Assembly (NCBI RefSeq): GCF_900182815.1
Contig: NZ_FXUA01000010.1
Location: forward strand, 99,603 to 163,602
Direction: 5' to 3'
Origin: Algoriphagus winogradskyi
GTDB taxonomy: Bacteria; Bacteroidota; Bacteroidia; Cytophagales; Cyclobacteriaceae
DNA length: 64,000 nt
Of this stretch, positions 25,139 to 32,944 are shown one piece after another (the stretch's first letter is position 1; the number at the start of each line of letters is the position of its first letter). The translations under genes were made by a program, and so were the position numbers. The notes below the pieces were generated by a model, which made no database searches, was not told the DNA's origin, and saw only the letters and a list, made by a program, of their open reading frames with translations.

Positions 25139-26194
25139 TTAATATTTCCCCAAAAACCCAATCAACTTATCCATCTCAGCATTGGTGATCGCAGGGAAAT
25201 TAGCGATTCGGAAACTGGTTGGCTTATGCGGACCATAGCCAGAACCCAGCTGCATTCCTTCTTTTTCTGCATCCTTTTTCACTGCTGAAATCAATTCCTC
25301 AGGACCAGTTACCGCTAATACCGTAGTACTTCTAGTCTCTGCATTGTCCACAAGCATTCTTAGAGACTTGGATTGAGCCACGGCATTCTCCAACTTCTGC
25401 ATGCGCTCGCGAAGATTTGCATCGATGTGCTGGATTTCTTCCAGGTCTTTCAAAACTCGGTTGAGCAAGTAGATCCCCAACACATTTGGTGTGTAGTGAG
25501 TCTGATAGCCAGCTGCATTTTCTAGGATAAAACTCAAAGAATTGTATAGCCCTTTTTCTCCTTTGCTTTCGCACTTTTCTATGGCTTTTGGAGAAAGGAT
25601 CAAAATCCCCAAACCTGCTGGAAGTCCAAAACACTTTTGCACTGAACCATACCAAATATCCGCCAAACTGAAATCAAACTCGATTCCCGCAATGGAAGAA
25701 GTAGTATCCACAGCGATCATTTTTTCAGGATATTTCTCCTTTATCCCTGCAATTACTGACATAGGGACCTGCGTCGCATTGGCAGTTTCATTTTGCGTAA
25801 GCGCGATCACATCAAAGTCCTCCGAGATCTCTAAGTTTGCGACATCCACAGCTTGATTGGCTTCGATTTTCAAACCGTCTGTAGCTGGATTGATATGCTT
25901 CGCAAAGCCAACCCACTTTTTCCCGAAAGATCCTGAGTAAATATGAAAACTCGCCTGCTGCACAATGGATTGGGTGATTATCTCCCAGTTTTCGGTAGCG
26001 CTGGAGGTAAATAGCAACTTGTAATCATCCGGCATGTGCAGCTTTTCGCGCATCAATTGTTCAGTTGCCTGATACAAGTTCATGAAAGCGCTACTACGGT
26101 GATTGGCACTCAGAATTCCTTCAGTGTAGGCATCTTGCAGATAAGTAGGAAGGGCATCATAAACTTTAGATGGCCCGGGAGCAAATGTAAGCAT
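25139..26194 (-). CDS. serC: phosphoserine aminotransferase-like class V aminotransferase
   Basis: 351 residues, fold-type I PLP enzyme of class V. The PLP Schiff-base lysine is Lys187 in GSVQKCFGLPAG, and Asp163 (AVDTTSS) contacts the pyridine nitrogen. The N-terminal TFAPGPSKVYD and ANHRSSAF are typical of SerC. SerC makes phosphoserine from phosphohydroxypyruvate and glutamate. The class also includes alanine-glyoxylate aminotransferases, so the symbol is probable rather than certain. Located 11 nt downstream of aroQ. Confidence 0.8.
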   Translation of the reverse strand: MLTFAPGPSKVYDALPTYLQDAYTEGILSANHRSSAFMNLYQATEQLMREKLHMPDDYKLLFTSSATENWEIITQSIVQQASFHIYSGSFGKKWVGFAKHINPATDGLKIEANQAVDVANLEISEDFDVIALTQNETANATQVPMSVIAGIKEKYPEKMIAVDTTSSIAGIEFDFSLADIWYGSVQKCFGLPAGLGILILSPKAIEKCESKGEKGLYNSLSFILENAAGYQTHYTPNVLGIYLLNRVLKDLEEIQHIDANLRERMQKLENAVAQSKSLRMLVDNAETRSTTVLAVTGPEELISAVKKDAEKEGMQLGSGYGPHKPTSFRIANFPAITNAEMDKLIGFLGKY

Positions 26195-26205
26195 AGGTAA
26201 ATAGG

Positions 26206-26610
26206 TTATTGAAAATAGAGAATTCCTAGGGCGTATCCTTTCAGGCCAAGACCTGAGATCATACCGACACAGGATTTGGAAATAATGCTTTTGTGGCGGA
26301 ATTCCTCCCGCTTATAAATATTCGAAATGTGGATTTCCAGCGTTGGCGTGGTTACTCCAGCGATGGCATCTGAAATAGCTACCGAAGTATGCGTATAGCC
26401 TCCTGCATTCAGCAAGATTGCATCAAAGGAAAACCCAACTTCGTGGATCTTATTGATCAATTCACCTTCCACATTACTTTGATAATAATGCAGTTCAACA
26501 TCCTGAAAAGCTTTTTTCAAACCCTCAAAATATTCTTCGAAAGAAGTGCTTCCATAGACTTCCGGCTCTCTTTTACCCAGGAGGTTAAGATTTGGGCCGT
26601 TAATAATCAT
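26206..26610 (-). CDS. aroQ: type II 3-dehydroquinate dehydratase
   Basis: 134 residues from the ATG at 26610; a TTG three codons upstream (26619) also opens the frame. It converts 3-dehydroquinate to 3-dehydroshikimate in the shikimate pathway, normally as a dodecamer. Motifs: INGPNLNLLGKREPEVYG with the catalytic Tyr, ILLNAGGYTHTSVAISDAI in the middle, and LEIHISN with the catalytic His. Operon with the serC-like gene. Confidence 0.95.
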   Translation of the reverse strand: MIINGPNLNLLGKREPEVYGSTSFEEYFEGLKKAFQDVELHYYQSNVEGELINKIHEVGFSFDAILLNAGGYTHTSVAISDAIAGVTTPTLEIHISNIYKREEFRHKSIISKSCVGMISGLGLKGYALGILYFQ

Positions 26611-26648
26611 TATTTTCAAAACAAAATTCGGTTTGATAGTTGATGAGC

Positions 26649-26656
26649 CAAAGTTA
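26649..26656 (-). promoter_or_regulatory. -7 box (TAACTTTG) of aroQ
   Basis: Exact TAnnTTTG on the minus strand, 38 nt upstream of the aroQ ATG. No clear -33 element. Confidence 0.45.
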
Positions 26657-26675
26657 AAAGGATTTTCAGGTTATA

Positions 26676-26752
26676 AAGTGGTAAAGTAGTAAAGTTGTAA
26701 GGTTGGAAAGTACGAAACCTTCTAACTTTATCACCTTACAACCTTCCAACCT
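26676..26752. repeat. low-complexity GTAAAGTTG/GTAAGGTTGG repeat with inverted half
   Basis: The segment holds degenerate tandem units (GTGGTAAAGTAGTAAAGTTG, then TAAGGTTGGAAAG) followed by their approximate inverse (CTTTATCACCTTACAACC, TTCCAACC). It lies between aroQ and xerD and can fold into an imperfect long hairpin. The dusB terminator arm is similar in sequence. Confidence 0.6.
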
Positions 26753-26754
26753 GC

Positions 26755-27660
26755 ATGCAAAAAATCTGGCAAAATCACATCAAGCAATTCCGTCACTACC
26801 TCAAGCTGGAGCGGTCTTTAAGCGAAAATTCCATTGAAGCTTATACCCGAGATGTAGAGAAATTGGCGGCATATTCTGAGGTGACTTTCCCTGAAAAAAG
26901 CCCATTAGAGTTGGAATTGGAGCACTTAAGGAAGTTTGTAAATGACCTAGCCAAACTGGAAATATCAGATTATACACACGCTAGAATTATTTCGGGGATC
27001 AAAGCTTTCTACAAATACCTAATGTATGAAGATAGAATCACTAAAGATCCAGCTCAACTTTTAGAAGCTCCGAAACTTGGCCGAAAACTACCGGACACGT
27101 TGAGTTATCAGGAGATTGTACAGCTTTTAGAAGCAATTCCTCTTGGTGAACCGGAGGGCCATCGCAATCGCGCAATGCTTGAGATGCTTTATAGCTCAGG
27201 ACTTCGGGTTTCTGAATTGACAGAACTGAAAAAAGGACAGGTTTTCGAAGATGTTGGATTTCTTAGAGTGACGGGAAAAGGTAACAAAGAGCGCTTGGTT
27301 CCCATCGGAAAAGATGCTTTGAAATATCTGAATATCTATAAAAATGAAGTTCGGGTGCATCAGATCATCGCCAAAGGACATGAGGAATTTGTCTTCCTTA
27401 ACCGGCGGGGTAAGAAACTTTCTCGAGTGATGATTTTCCTAATTATCAAAAAGACAGCTGAAATGGCTGGAATTGAAAAGAATATTTCTCCTCATACGTT
27501 CCGACATTCCTTTGCCACACATCTGATAGAAGGCGGTGCTGACCTCCGTGCCGTACAGGAGATGCTCGGTCATGAAAGTATCACGACGACGGAAATTTAT
27601 ACGCACTTGGACCGTGATTATCTGAGGCAGGTGTTGACAGATTTTCATCCGAGGAAATAG
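26755..27660 (+). CDS. xerD: tyrosine recombinase XerD
   Basis: 301 residues, standard Xer size. The SAM-like N-terminal domain (about 5-95) is followed by a catalytic domain with all six residues: Arg151 (SSGLRVSEL), Lys175 (TGKGNKER), His247 and Arg250 (HTFRHSFATH), His273 (LGHESI) and Tyr282 (EIYTH). It resolves chromosome dimers at dif with a second Xer protein. A full-length housekeeping recombinase with no adjacent att-like repeats, so not a mobile-element integrase. Confidence 0.92.
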   Translation: MQKIWQNHIKQFRHYLKLERSLSENSIEAYTRDVEKLAAYSEVTFPEKSPLELELEHLRKFVNDLAKLEISDYTHARIISGIKAFYKYLMYEDRITKDPAQLLEAPKLGRKLPDTLSYQEIVQLLEAIPLGEPEGHRNRAMLEMLYSSGLRVSELTELKKGQVFEDVGFLRVTGKGNKERLVPIGKDALKYLNIYKNEVRVHQIIAKGHEEFVFLNRRGKKLSRVMIFLIIKKTAEMAGIEKNISPHTFRHSFATHLIEGGADLRAVQEMLGHESITTTEIYTHLDRDYLRQVLTDFHPRK

Positions 27661-27764
27661 TTTTGTGTACTAAGTTCAAGGTACCAAGTAACTTGGCAGG
27701 AATGAAGACTACATTTTTTCAGGTGGCCCCTCATTTAATTCAAGTATTCAACTAAATTACCCGC

Positions 27765-28001
27765 ATGACCAATTTCATCTACAAACTTTCCCTTCGCCTA
27801 AACAACCTCACCAAACGTCAGAAACTCATGTTTCGGCTGTTGCTTATTAGTGTTAGTATGATGCTTTTCGGAGCATATTTTAAAATTAACGGTAAACCAA
27901 ATACTGATTTAATTCTAGGCTCAGCAATGCTTATTCATTTCATTTCAATCATTGGATTGGTAAGCAAATGGGCAGCCTATCGTACCCTAAGTGAGGTTTA
28001 A
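27765..28001 (+). CDS. small membrane protein of unknown function
   Basis: 78 residues. Basic N-terminus (LSLRLNNLTKRQKLMFR) followed by two predicted membrane helices (about 23-41 and 50-67). No recognisable family. Likely inner membrane. It is closely followed by a lipoprotein gene, with which it may be co-transcribed. Confidence 0.6.
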   Translation: MTNFIYKLSLRLNNLTKRQKLMFRLLLISVSMMLFGAYFKINGKPNTDLILGSAMLIHFISIIGLVSKWAAYRTLSEV

Positions 28002-28017
28002 AGTATTGACTAAGTGC

Positions 28018-28662
28018 ATGATGAAAAACATTTGCCTGCTGCTATTTACCCTTATAGTTTTTTCTGCCTGCTCTTCTACCAAAATTTATCCGCGAATTAG
28101 CTGTCATATTTGCCTAGCACAAGAAGATGGAATTTTGCTTTTACCACTCAATTGGCAGGAAGGCTTCAGTCAGCTTACTCCTGGCGATCATAGGTATCTG
28201 GAAGAAATGATTGTCAGAATTTTTCAAGAGGAGGGTTTTACCAAGGTGGACATCTATGATAATATGGAATATGAACTGCTAAATGCAGGCATCAAAGATA
28301 TTAATGACCCTGATCAACTTGCTCAACTTCATCTAGAGCTGGGAATATCCTATCTCATCGGGATAAGTTTGGGCGAATTAGCTTGGACAGGCAATTGGGA
28401 AAAAATCTATCCCTCCGACTTTAATTCTCCAAGCTATTGGGATACTGATACGCAGGTAAAAAGTAATCTACGGATTGCAATGAAGGAAACTGCAACAGGA
28501 AATATTATTTCTGAAAATTCCATTGAAACCATCCTGGGAGGATTTCCAATTCCTATAGGTGATGGAGAAACAATCGATTTAAATTCCGCTTCACTTTTTA
28601 AAGCAGTTCGAATTTCTACCCGTAAAGGAATCAAAAATATGATGAAGGATTGTAGATGTTGA
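28018..28662 (+). CDS. lipoprotein of unknown function
   Basis: 214 residues from the ATG at 28018 (or 28021); an in-frame GTG at 27991 would overlap the preceding gene and blur the signal peptide. Lipobox FSAC in MKNICLLLFTLIVFSACSSTK. The mature part has a nucleotide/tubulin-like alternating alpha-beta pattern with LLPLNWQEGF early, LGISYLIGISLGELAW in the middle and an IETILGGFPIP strand. It ends in cysteines (DCRC). No named family recognised. Confidence 0.65.
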   Translation: MMKNICLLLFTLIVFSACSSTKIYPRISCHICLAQEDGILLLPLNWQEGFSQLTPGDHRYLEEMIVRIFQEEGFTKVDIYDNMEYELLNAGIKDINDPDQLAQLHLELGISYLIGISLGELAWTGNWEKIYPSDFNSPSYWDTDTQVKSNLRIAMKETATGNIISENSIETILGGFPIPIGDGETIDLNSASLFKAVRISTRKGIKNMMKDCRC

Positions 28663-28799
28663 GTTTTAGAGTTTCAAGACATTTGAATTAAGAAGTAAGA
28701 TATGGGAACCTCAAATCTGACCTACTTGAGCAATCTCGCACCTTCTACACCTAATTCCTAGACTTAGGAAATCACCTGTGTCAACCTTAACTTCAACGT

Positions 28800-29669
28800 A
28801 TGAAGCATCTGCTTATATTCCTGTTTCTTGTTGCACTCAGCCTATTTCCAGTCGATCCCCATAAAAAGCAAAAATCTTTCGTTGAGAACTTTTCTTCCTC
28901 AAAGTCAAAAAATTTCCGCTACGGTTCCACAGGAACACCTGCCGATTTCAAATATAAAATGGGAGTCTCATCTCCCTCGGAACCAGAAACCACGATTCTT
29001 TCTTTAAAACTAAACCCAGATGAAAAAGCCGGACCAGGAAAAGGCCCTGAGATCATATCGAAGAATTTTACACATTTTGGAACATACTCCGCACGCTTAA
29101 AAGTACCTGATGTGCGTGATAAGCAACCTAATGTGGGAGCTGTAGTTGGGTATTTCACCTATCATGAGGACAAAGATTTAGGTCTGAGTGAGATTGACTT
29201 TGAATGGCTGATTGCTGATCCGAGAATTATCTACGTTGGGACTTGGACCGGTGAGCATGGTAAGCTTCAGCGCATAGGAAGAATCATCAATCTGGCTGAG
29301 GGCAAAATCATCGAGACGATCTCAAAGGTAAACTATGATGGAACTCCAACACCGCTAACCGGTTTACAAAACAGTCCCGAACGTATTCAAGCCATTGAAG
29401 ATTACGATGCTTCGGCTAAGTTCTATACTTATGGATTTGATTGGGAAAGTGATAAAATGCGCTGGTGGATGCTCCATCCTGAGACTGCGGATACTGTTGT
29501 GCTCTGGGACTATCAAGGTTCGCAACTTGGAATTCCCCAACATGCTTCCAAGTATAGAATGAACTTTTGGCACACGCAGGACTGGTCTGTCGCGGGCCAT
29601 CCAAATTCTTTAGAGAAGCCTCAATTCCCCTTTGAGCTAGAAGTGGATTGGATGGGGTATAAAAAATAA
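28800..29669 (+). CDS. GH16-like secreted glucanase/lectin-fold protein
   Basis: 289 residues. Signal peptide 1-19. The centre carries the GH16 catalytic signature ExDxE as EIDFE (Glu131, Asp133, Glu135), preceded by GTYSARLKVPD and followed by aromatic strands (FYTYGFDWESDKMRWWM near 207-221) and a closing EVDWMGYK. This is the concanavalin-A-like fold of laminarinases, agarases and related beta-glycanases. The nucleophile/acid pair is present, so hydrolase activity is plausible; substrate unknown. Not close enough to any named subfamily for a firmer call. Confidence 0.78.
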   Translation: MKHLLIFLFLVALSLFPVDPHKKQKSFVENFSSSKSKNFRYGSTGTPADFKYKMGVSSPSEPETTILSLKLNPDEKAGPGKGPEIISKNFTHFGTYSARLKVPDVRDKQPNVGAVVGYFTYHEDKDLGLSEIDFEWLIADPRIIYVGTWTGEHGKLQRIGRIINLAEGKIIETISKVNYDGTPTPLTGLQNSPERIQAIEDYDASAKFYTYGFDWESDKMRWWMLHPETADTVVLWDYQGSQLGIPQHASKYRMNFWHTQDWSVAGHPNSLEKPQFPFELEVDWMGYKK

Positions 29670-29807
29670 TGAAGTGCAAACTTCTCGAGGGGATTGAAAA
29701 TTTCTTTCTAAAAATATCCTCAGTTAATTTTTGTAAAGAACTGCCAGTCAGAGCCCCCCAATTCGTATTTTTTAATTAACTTTTAGTTCTAACTAATTTC
29801 TCATCCA

Positions 29808-31076
29808 ATGAAGAAGGCATATTTACTCGGGTTTCTACCTGTTTTCTTACTTTCCACTCAGGTTTTTGCCCAATCAAAAACCGAAATAATCCCCATAGAT
29901 GGAAAAGAAATACGGATTAAAACCTCGGGCTTGGAGCAGCGAAAAGCACATCAACCCATCGTAATTCTGGAAGCAGGAAGTGGCGAAAGTCTTGAGATAT
30001 GGAATAGGGTTTTTGATCAAATCGCTGATTTTTCACCTGTTCTTTCTTACGATCGACTTGGACTTGGAAAGTCTACAGCATCTAAAGAAAATCCTACCCT
30101 AGAAACACGTGTCAAAGCTCTCGAAGCACTTTTGGCAGAAACGAAAATCCAGCCGCCCTATATTCTGGCAGGGAACACCTGGGGAAATCTTCTTATACGG
30201 GAATTTGCCGAAAACCATCCAAGTGAGGTAGAAGGAATGATCTATGTAGATCCTATCCTAGATATTGAAAACACCACTCAACTCAGCGCATACCTAAGCG
30301 AGAATGGCTTGGATGGTGAGCAGTTAGTATCAGAATACATGGATTTTCAAAACCTGAGCATGACAAACCGCTCTAAAGGAAATACGCAAGAAGCTGAATT
30401 GTTTTTGACGATACTGGAGGAAAATAAGCTAATCTGGTCTTCGCAGGCTGTTCCAGAGGTCAGCTCATTAGTGATTCTAGGAAGCAGGTTTAACGCATTC
30501 CCAATGATGGGTTCGCTTTCAGAGAATTCTGGTGAATTTTTCAATTTATTGATTGAGTCCAAAAAGAAATTTCTAGACGAATACACAACTCTCCACCCTG
30601 AATATTCTGTGCTTCTCTCTTCAGGATCTATGAATTCACTTCTTCTTCAAGAACCTACACAAATCGCTCAATCCGTCCGCCAAGTGCTCTATGCTGATCC
30701 AAATAAAAAAATCATGAATGCAGCGCATAAGCTCAGCCCAGAAGAGTTTGATACATTTATTTCCGATCTTTTCTCCTATATGCCTGGTTCATTACTCACC
30801 GAAGAAAATATCAACATGTTAGGATATAGCCTAATGCGCTTCGACAAATACAAGCAGGCTTTATCACTTTTCCAGCAAAATCTTGAAAACCATCCTGATT
30901 CTCCGAATGTCTATGACTCAATGGGGGAAGGCCTTGTGGCTTTAGGAAGAGTGGAAGAAGCTGTACCTCTCTTTAAAAAAGCTGTGGAACTGGGAGCTGA
31001 ACCAAGACATCGTGATTTTGAGCTCTTCAAGAAGAATCTAATCAAAGGAGAAGCGATGCTAGCTGATGGTAAATAA
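29808..31076 (+). CDS. secreted alpha/beta-hydrolase-TPR fusion, nucleophile Ser replaced
   Basis: 422 residues. Signal peptide 1-21. Residues about 30-310 follow the alpha/beta hydrolase order: IVILEAGSGESLEIW (oxyanion region), SYDRLGLGKS, then the nucleophile elbow. The elbow reads AGNTWG, with Thr124 where the usual GxSxG serine sits. The C-terminal part (about 337-400) holds two TPR-like units (ALSLFQQNLENHPDS, YDSMGEGLVALGRVEEAV). Either it is a pseudo-enzyme scaffold or it uses Thr as nucleophile. Substrate and partner unknown. Confidence 0.75.
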   Translation: MKKAYLLGFLPVFLLSTQVFAQSKTEIIPIDGKEIRIKTSGLEQRKAHQPIVILEAGSGESLEIWNRVFDQIADFSPVLSYDRLGLGKSTASKENPTLETRVKALEALLAETKIQPPYILAGNTWGNLLIREFAENHPSEVEGMIYVDPILDIENTTQLSAYLSENGLDGEQLVSEYMDFQNLSMTNRSKGNTQEAELFLTILEENKLIWSSQAVPEVSSLVILGSRFNAFPMMGSLSENSGEFFNLLIESKKKFLDEYTTLHPEYSVLLSSGSMNSLLLQEPTQIAQSVRQVLYADPNKKIMNAAHKLSPEEFDTFISDLFSYMPGSLLTEENINMLGYSLMRFDKYKQALSLFQQNLENHPDSPNVYDSMGEGLVALGRVEEAVPLFKKAVELGAEPRHRDFELFKKNLIKGEAMLADGK

Positions 31077-31102
31077 CCAAAACTTAATGCCTGCCAACTG
31101 AC

Positions 31103-32179
31103 TTAAAAAGCCTCTCCGATTCTGAAATAAATTCCCCAGTCATCTTTGCCTACAGCTGCATCAAGACCGATGTTGAATTTTACAGTTTTGAAAGCTCTAT
31201 AGCGATAGCCTACTCCAAGTCCTGGGTACATTTTCCAGTTGAAAGACTCCGTATCGGAGCCGTAAATCGTGGCAAGTCCAGCGAACCCAACTACGCCCAT
31301 TTTCTCGCCAAAATTATAGCGGTATTCTCCTTGAATCGCCATTTGCCCATCAGCTCTATATTTCCCTTCAGAATAGCCTCTAATATCTTTTCCCCCCAAT
31401 GTTACCTGCTGCTCGAAGGCAATATCACCCAAGCCAAAAGTGCCTGAAAATCTCGCGGCAAGCACATCTTTACCGTTTTTCATCGGGAAATAGCGATTGT
31501 ACTCGGTCAGAATTTTATTGGCCGATACATCATTCCCAAACCACTCCGGATAAGCGATAAACCGCAATTTGCTATTCACACCGGTCATAGGATAGTAGAC
31601 AGCATCTCGGGTATCAAGCATAAGATTGAGCTCTAGCCCATTCGTTTGGGTAGTCGATTCGGGCTGCACACCATCCTCATACGTGGTATGGTAGTTGGCA
31701 TAGGTGTATGTCACACCTACGAAAAGTTTTTGGGCAATCTTTCGCTGAGCTCCAACGCTCACAAGCGTAGTATTGGTCCCGTAATCATAAAATCCGGGAG
31801 CGTCCAAATCATCCATGTAAAACTGGGAATTATGATCCCCAGTGACTGCAAACATTTTTATTCTCCAGGTATCCTCAGCCAAATACCAACGGTTAAAAAT
31901 CGAGATAAAATAAGATCCATTGGTGGTATAAACTGCTGCTAATCCAGAAAGTGATTTGGGAGAAATAGTATCAGCCTGATTCAATCGATACATCGCCATG
32001 GGAATTGCCCCAATCATAAACTTCAAGTTTCTATTGTAACTGAGGTAAGGCATGACATTGAAATCAACCTTTTTCTGCACAGTAGTGTCTTGCTTTTCTA
32101 CTTTGCCATTTTGCGAACTTTGTGCCAACACTAGGGTGCAGCATAACAGCAGTATTATAAAAAGTAATTGTTTTTTCAC
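31103..32179 (-). CDS. BamA/D15-like outer-membrane barrel protein
   Basis: 358 residues. Signal peptide 1-19 (LLFIILLLCCTLVLAQ). The protein is mostly a 16-strand-type barrel like the C-terminal Omp85/D15 domain. It has no POTRA domains, so it is shorter than BamA. Features include LGGKDIRGYSEGKYRADGQMAIQGEYRY near 261-288 (the VRGY/F-like region) and GVGYRYRAFKTVKFNIGLDAAVG near the end. Stand-alone barrels of this family are common in Bacteroidota; function unknown. Confidence 0.82.
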   Translation of the reverse strand: MKKQLLFIILLLCCTLVLAQSSQNGKVEKQDTTVQKKVDFNVMPYLSYNRNLKFMIGAIPMAMYRLNQADTISPKSLSGLAAVYTTNGSYFISIFNRWYLAEDTWRIKMFAVTGDHNSQFYMDDLDAPGFYDYGTNTTLVSVGAQRKIAQKLFVGVTYTYANYHTTYEDGVQPESTTQTNGLELNLMLDTRDAVYYPMTGVNSKLRFIAYPEWFGNDVSANKILTEYNRYFPMKNGKDVLAARFSGTFGLGDIAFEQQVTLGGKDIRGYSEGKYRADGQMAIQGEYRYNFGEKMGVVGFAGLATIYGSDTESFNWKMYPGLGVGYRYRAFKTVKFNIGLDAAVGKDDWGIYFRIGEAF

Positions 32180-32281
32180 CTAAAAGTAGTTGATGATTAC
32201 TATGGTCAAAAATGCAAATAATTATACAGATAGAACAGAATAATCTGGATTTCCCTATTCTAACCTTGATGATCAGATAAA

Positions 32282-32779
32282 TTAGCTGGCTGAAAAAACT
32301 ATCGCCACTTCATAGTTTCCTTTTTCACCGCTAGCAAAAATCATTTTTGAGTTTGACAATTCTACCAGTTGCAAACTGAAAAAGTTGTTTTTAATAACTC
32401 CATTAACTAAAGAAGCTTTGCTGATCGAAATAAAGATGAGTCCTTCCTGTTCGTAAAATTCATAGGAAGCGGTAGTAATCTCATTCTCAGGCTCCACTTC
32501 ACTACAGCTGATTTCTCCCGGAACAACCTGTACTGTTTTCGTCCCTTTCTGAAACACATAAATATCATCAACAAAGCATGCGTTTTTTGCACTAAGTACT
32601 TTCTGATTGTAGTTATCATAATAAGCTTCAATTCTCCAATTTTTCTGGTCAACTCCATGCAATTGGATTAAATCTTCAGATGTGTACTTATCTTGAAATA
32701 GAGGATCTTCATCAGAGCTGCACGCAGTAAGGCTAAGAAGTATAAAACTGGCTATAAACAAAGAGTAACGTAGCTTCAT
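32282..32779 (-). CDS. lipocalin-like lipoprotein
   Basis: 165 residues from the ATG at 32779; an upstream frame to 32824 has no signal peptide. Lipobox LTAC, then acidic SSDEDP. The body has a conserved Trp (NWRIEAYYD) and two cysteines (NACFVDDIYVF, ISCSEVEPE), the same lay-out as the 22.1 kb lipoprotein. That pattern is typical of lipocalin-like domains of Bacteroidota. A 10-bp inverted repeat (AGGTGTTTTT/AAAAACACCT) lies in its leader. Ligand unknown. Confidence 0.75.
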   Translation of the reverse strand: MKLRYSLFIASFILLSLTACSSDEDPLFQDKYTSEDLIQLHGVDQKNWRIEAYYDNYNQKVLSAKNACFVDDIYVFQKGTKTVQVVPGEISCSEVEPENEITTASYEFYEQEGLIFISISKASLVNGVIKNNFFSLQLVELSNSKMIFASGEKGNYEVAIVFSAS

Positions 32780-32944
32780 TGAGGATAGGTGTTTTTTTTT
32801 AAGTTGGGAAAAACACCTTCTCAAATCCTAAACCAATTTTATAACTAGGCGAATTAAAACTGCTATTTTTTTTTTAACTGTGCTCCCAGGAATAGTAAGC
32901 ATTGACGGAAAACCCGAAGCTTTTGCAAACTTCAGTTTCAACAT

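Noticed and set aside
26755..27660. Tyrosine recombinase as an integrase of a mobile element
   Set aside because: It is a full-length XerD with standard size and motifs, has no adjacent att-like repeats, tRNA or cargo genes, and sits among housekeeping genes.
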